A stretch of 64,000 bases of DNA. Origin: an uncultured Pseudomonadota bacterium (lineage in GTDB: Bacteria > Myxococcota_A > Bradymonadia > Bradymonadales > Bradymonadaceae). Numbering within the stretch: position 1 is the first letter of the stretch; every line of letters begins with the position of its first letter. The notes under the pieces were generated by a model. That model was not told where the DNA came from, did no database searches, and saw only the letters and a program-made list of their open reading frames with translations. Position numbers and translations under genes: made by a program. Positions 63,293 through 64,000 of the stretch are shown in pieces. The stretch covers positions 1 to 64,000 of the forward strand of contig CAJXPB010000001.1 in the NCBI GenBank assembly GCA_913057905.1, given 5' to 3'.

Positions 63293-64000
63293 TCAATTCC
63301 ATTTCCATTGATTCTTTGTGCACCATTCAGAATTTTCATCCTCATCCAATTGACCGCAATACCACTGACCGTAGTTCTCGCATATTGCGTTGAATCTATT
63401 GTCGTCAGTGTCACCGTAGTCATCACACCCTCGGTAGACATCACAATACGAAGCGCCATCTACCCATTCGGGAAATATATACTTCGCTCGAACTGTATTG
63501 TTCTTGTCCGTACGCTCGACGAACTCGTCGTTTGGATTGACTGTTACTTCAATATAGCGCTCGCTTCCCGCGTGCTCATTCTTTACCTTCTTTTTGGTTC
63601 CAACAATAATTCCTTGCCCTGCGTATTCAGGTTTGTAGACGTCTTTCCATCCCGGGGTGAGTCCTTGGTCATAATGTCCAGAATCCCCCCATTGTTTACT
63701 CGGAGTATTCTGAACTTCTTTTCGTATCTCGTCATCAAATTCAGTCACATCGTAAAGATTAAATGATATTTTATTGCTTTTCCCTCCTACTTCACCACCT
63801 GATTTATCCACCAATCTAGCCTTGACCACTTTACCCAAGTGCAAGTGACCATGGCCCTCATGATGTTCGAGATCGGCGTTCAAGTCGACACGCTTCGGGG
63901 GGTAGTCCGCCCATGGATCGGTGCGTGCTACTCTCTGGATTACCTGCGTCGTGGTTGGTTCACAGATATCTGAAACTTCATTACTCTCACAATTACAGTC
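63293..64000 (-). CDS. Unknown protein, partial, runs off the right edge
   Basis: The frame stays open from its stop at 63293 to the last base of the window, so at least 235 residues are present and the true start is outside. An apparent start near 63883 is only a TTG codon, and the frame upstream of it is continuous (reading DCNCESNEVSDICEPTTTQV at the edge). The visible part has paired Cys near the edge and six near the C-terminus, a His-rich patch (EHHEGHGHLHLG) and a beta-rich middle. It may be a secreted or lipid-anchored protein. Family not recognised. AT-richer than its neighbours. Confidence 0.65.
   Translation of the reverse strand, partial: DCNCESNEVSDICEPTTTQVIQRVARTDPWADYPPKRVDLNADLEHHEGHGHLHLGKVVKARLVDKSGGEVGGKSNKISFNLYDVTEFDDEIRKEVQNTPSKQWGDSGHYDQGLTPGWKDVYKPEYAGQGIIVGTKKKVKNEHAGSERYIEVTVNPNDEFVERTDKNNTVRAKYIFPEWVDGASYCDVYRGCDDYGDTDDNRFNAICENYGQWYCGQLDEDENSEWCTKNQWKWN

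Overview
The window looks like the accessory part of a chromosome from a moderately GC-rich, Gram-negative, myxobacteria-like bacterium (Myxococcota or Bradymonadota-like; inferred). The clue is the large number of secreted lipoproteins with a lipobox followed by an acidic Asp/Ser/Ala/Gly-rich linker and Cys-rich, beta-propeller, RCC1-like or YD-repeat domains. No rRNA, tRNA or CRISPR array was seen. Stretches that read as AT-richer (about 10.3-12.9 kb, 16.8-22.3 kb, 33.9-34.9 kb and the right edge) and many insertion-sequence remains point to repeated gain and loss of DNA.

Region 1 (1.46-6.14 kb, minus strand) is a compact ubiquitin-like conjugation operon. It encodes a 67-residue ubiquitin-like protein that already ends in Gly-Gly, a 363-residue protein with a coiled coil and a C-terminal E2-like domain (HPH motif and Cys310), a JAMM/JAB isopeptidase, a short ThiF/E1-like enzyme, an unrecognised 293-residue protein and a 39-residue small protein. 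Hairpins separate the operon into blocks. Upstream lie a frameshifted small gene and a degraded IS1380-type transposase.

Region 2 (7.6-25.6 kb) mixes secreted proteins (a YD-repeat lipoprotein, a CLCA-like metalloprotease with a VWA domain, an RCC1-like lipoprotein) with mobile DNA: a decayed ISKra4-type element, an intact-looking IS21 element with istA and istB, and an IS256-type element. Between them are two broken Rhs core fragments sharing an approximately 495-bp direct repeat, set among several small genes that look like orphan immunity genes of polymorphic toxins.

Region 3 (25.7-46.5 kb) is a complete type 2 BREX (Pgl) phage-defence locus: pglW (kinase), pglX (adenine methyltransferase), brxD (ATPase, opposite strand), brxHI (helicase), pglY (ATPase) and pglZ (phosphatase-fold). 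A 927-residue TPR-rich protein is transcribed divergently from pglW and may be an accessory or regulator.

Region 4 (46.5-64 kb) is a field of lipoprotein paralogues. A module containing a BamE-like/DUF4352-like lipoprotein, a DUF4286 protein, a small Cys-rich lipoprotein and a secreted Ig-like protein has been duplicated and has decayed differently in each copy. Three paralogous 302-304-residue lipoproteins, two beta-propeller lipoproteins and a Cys-rich lipoprotein follow. The last gene runs off the right edge.
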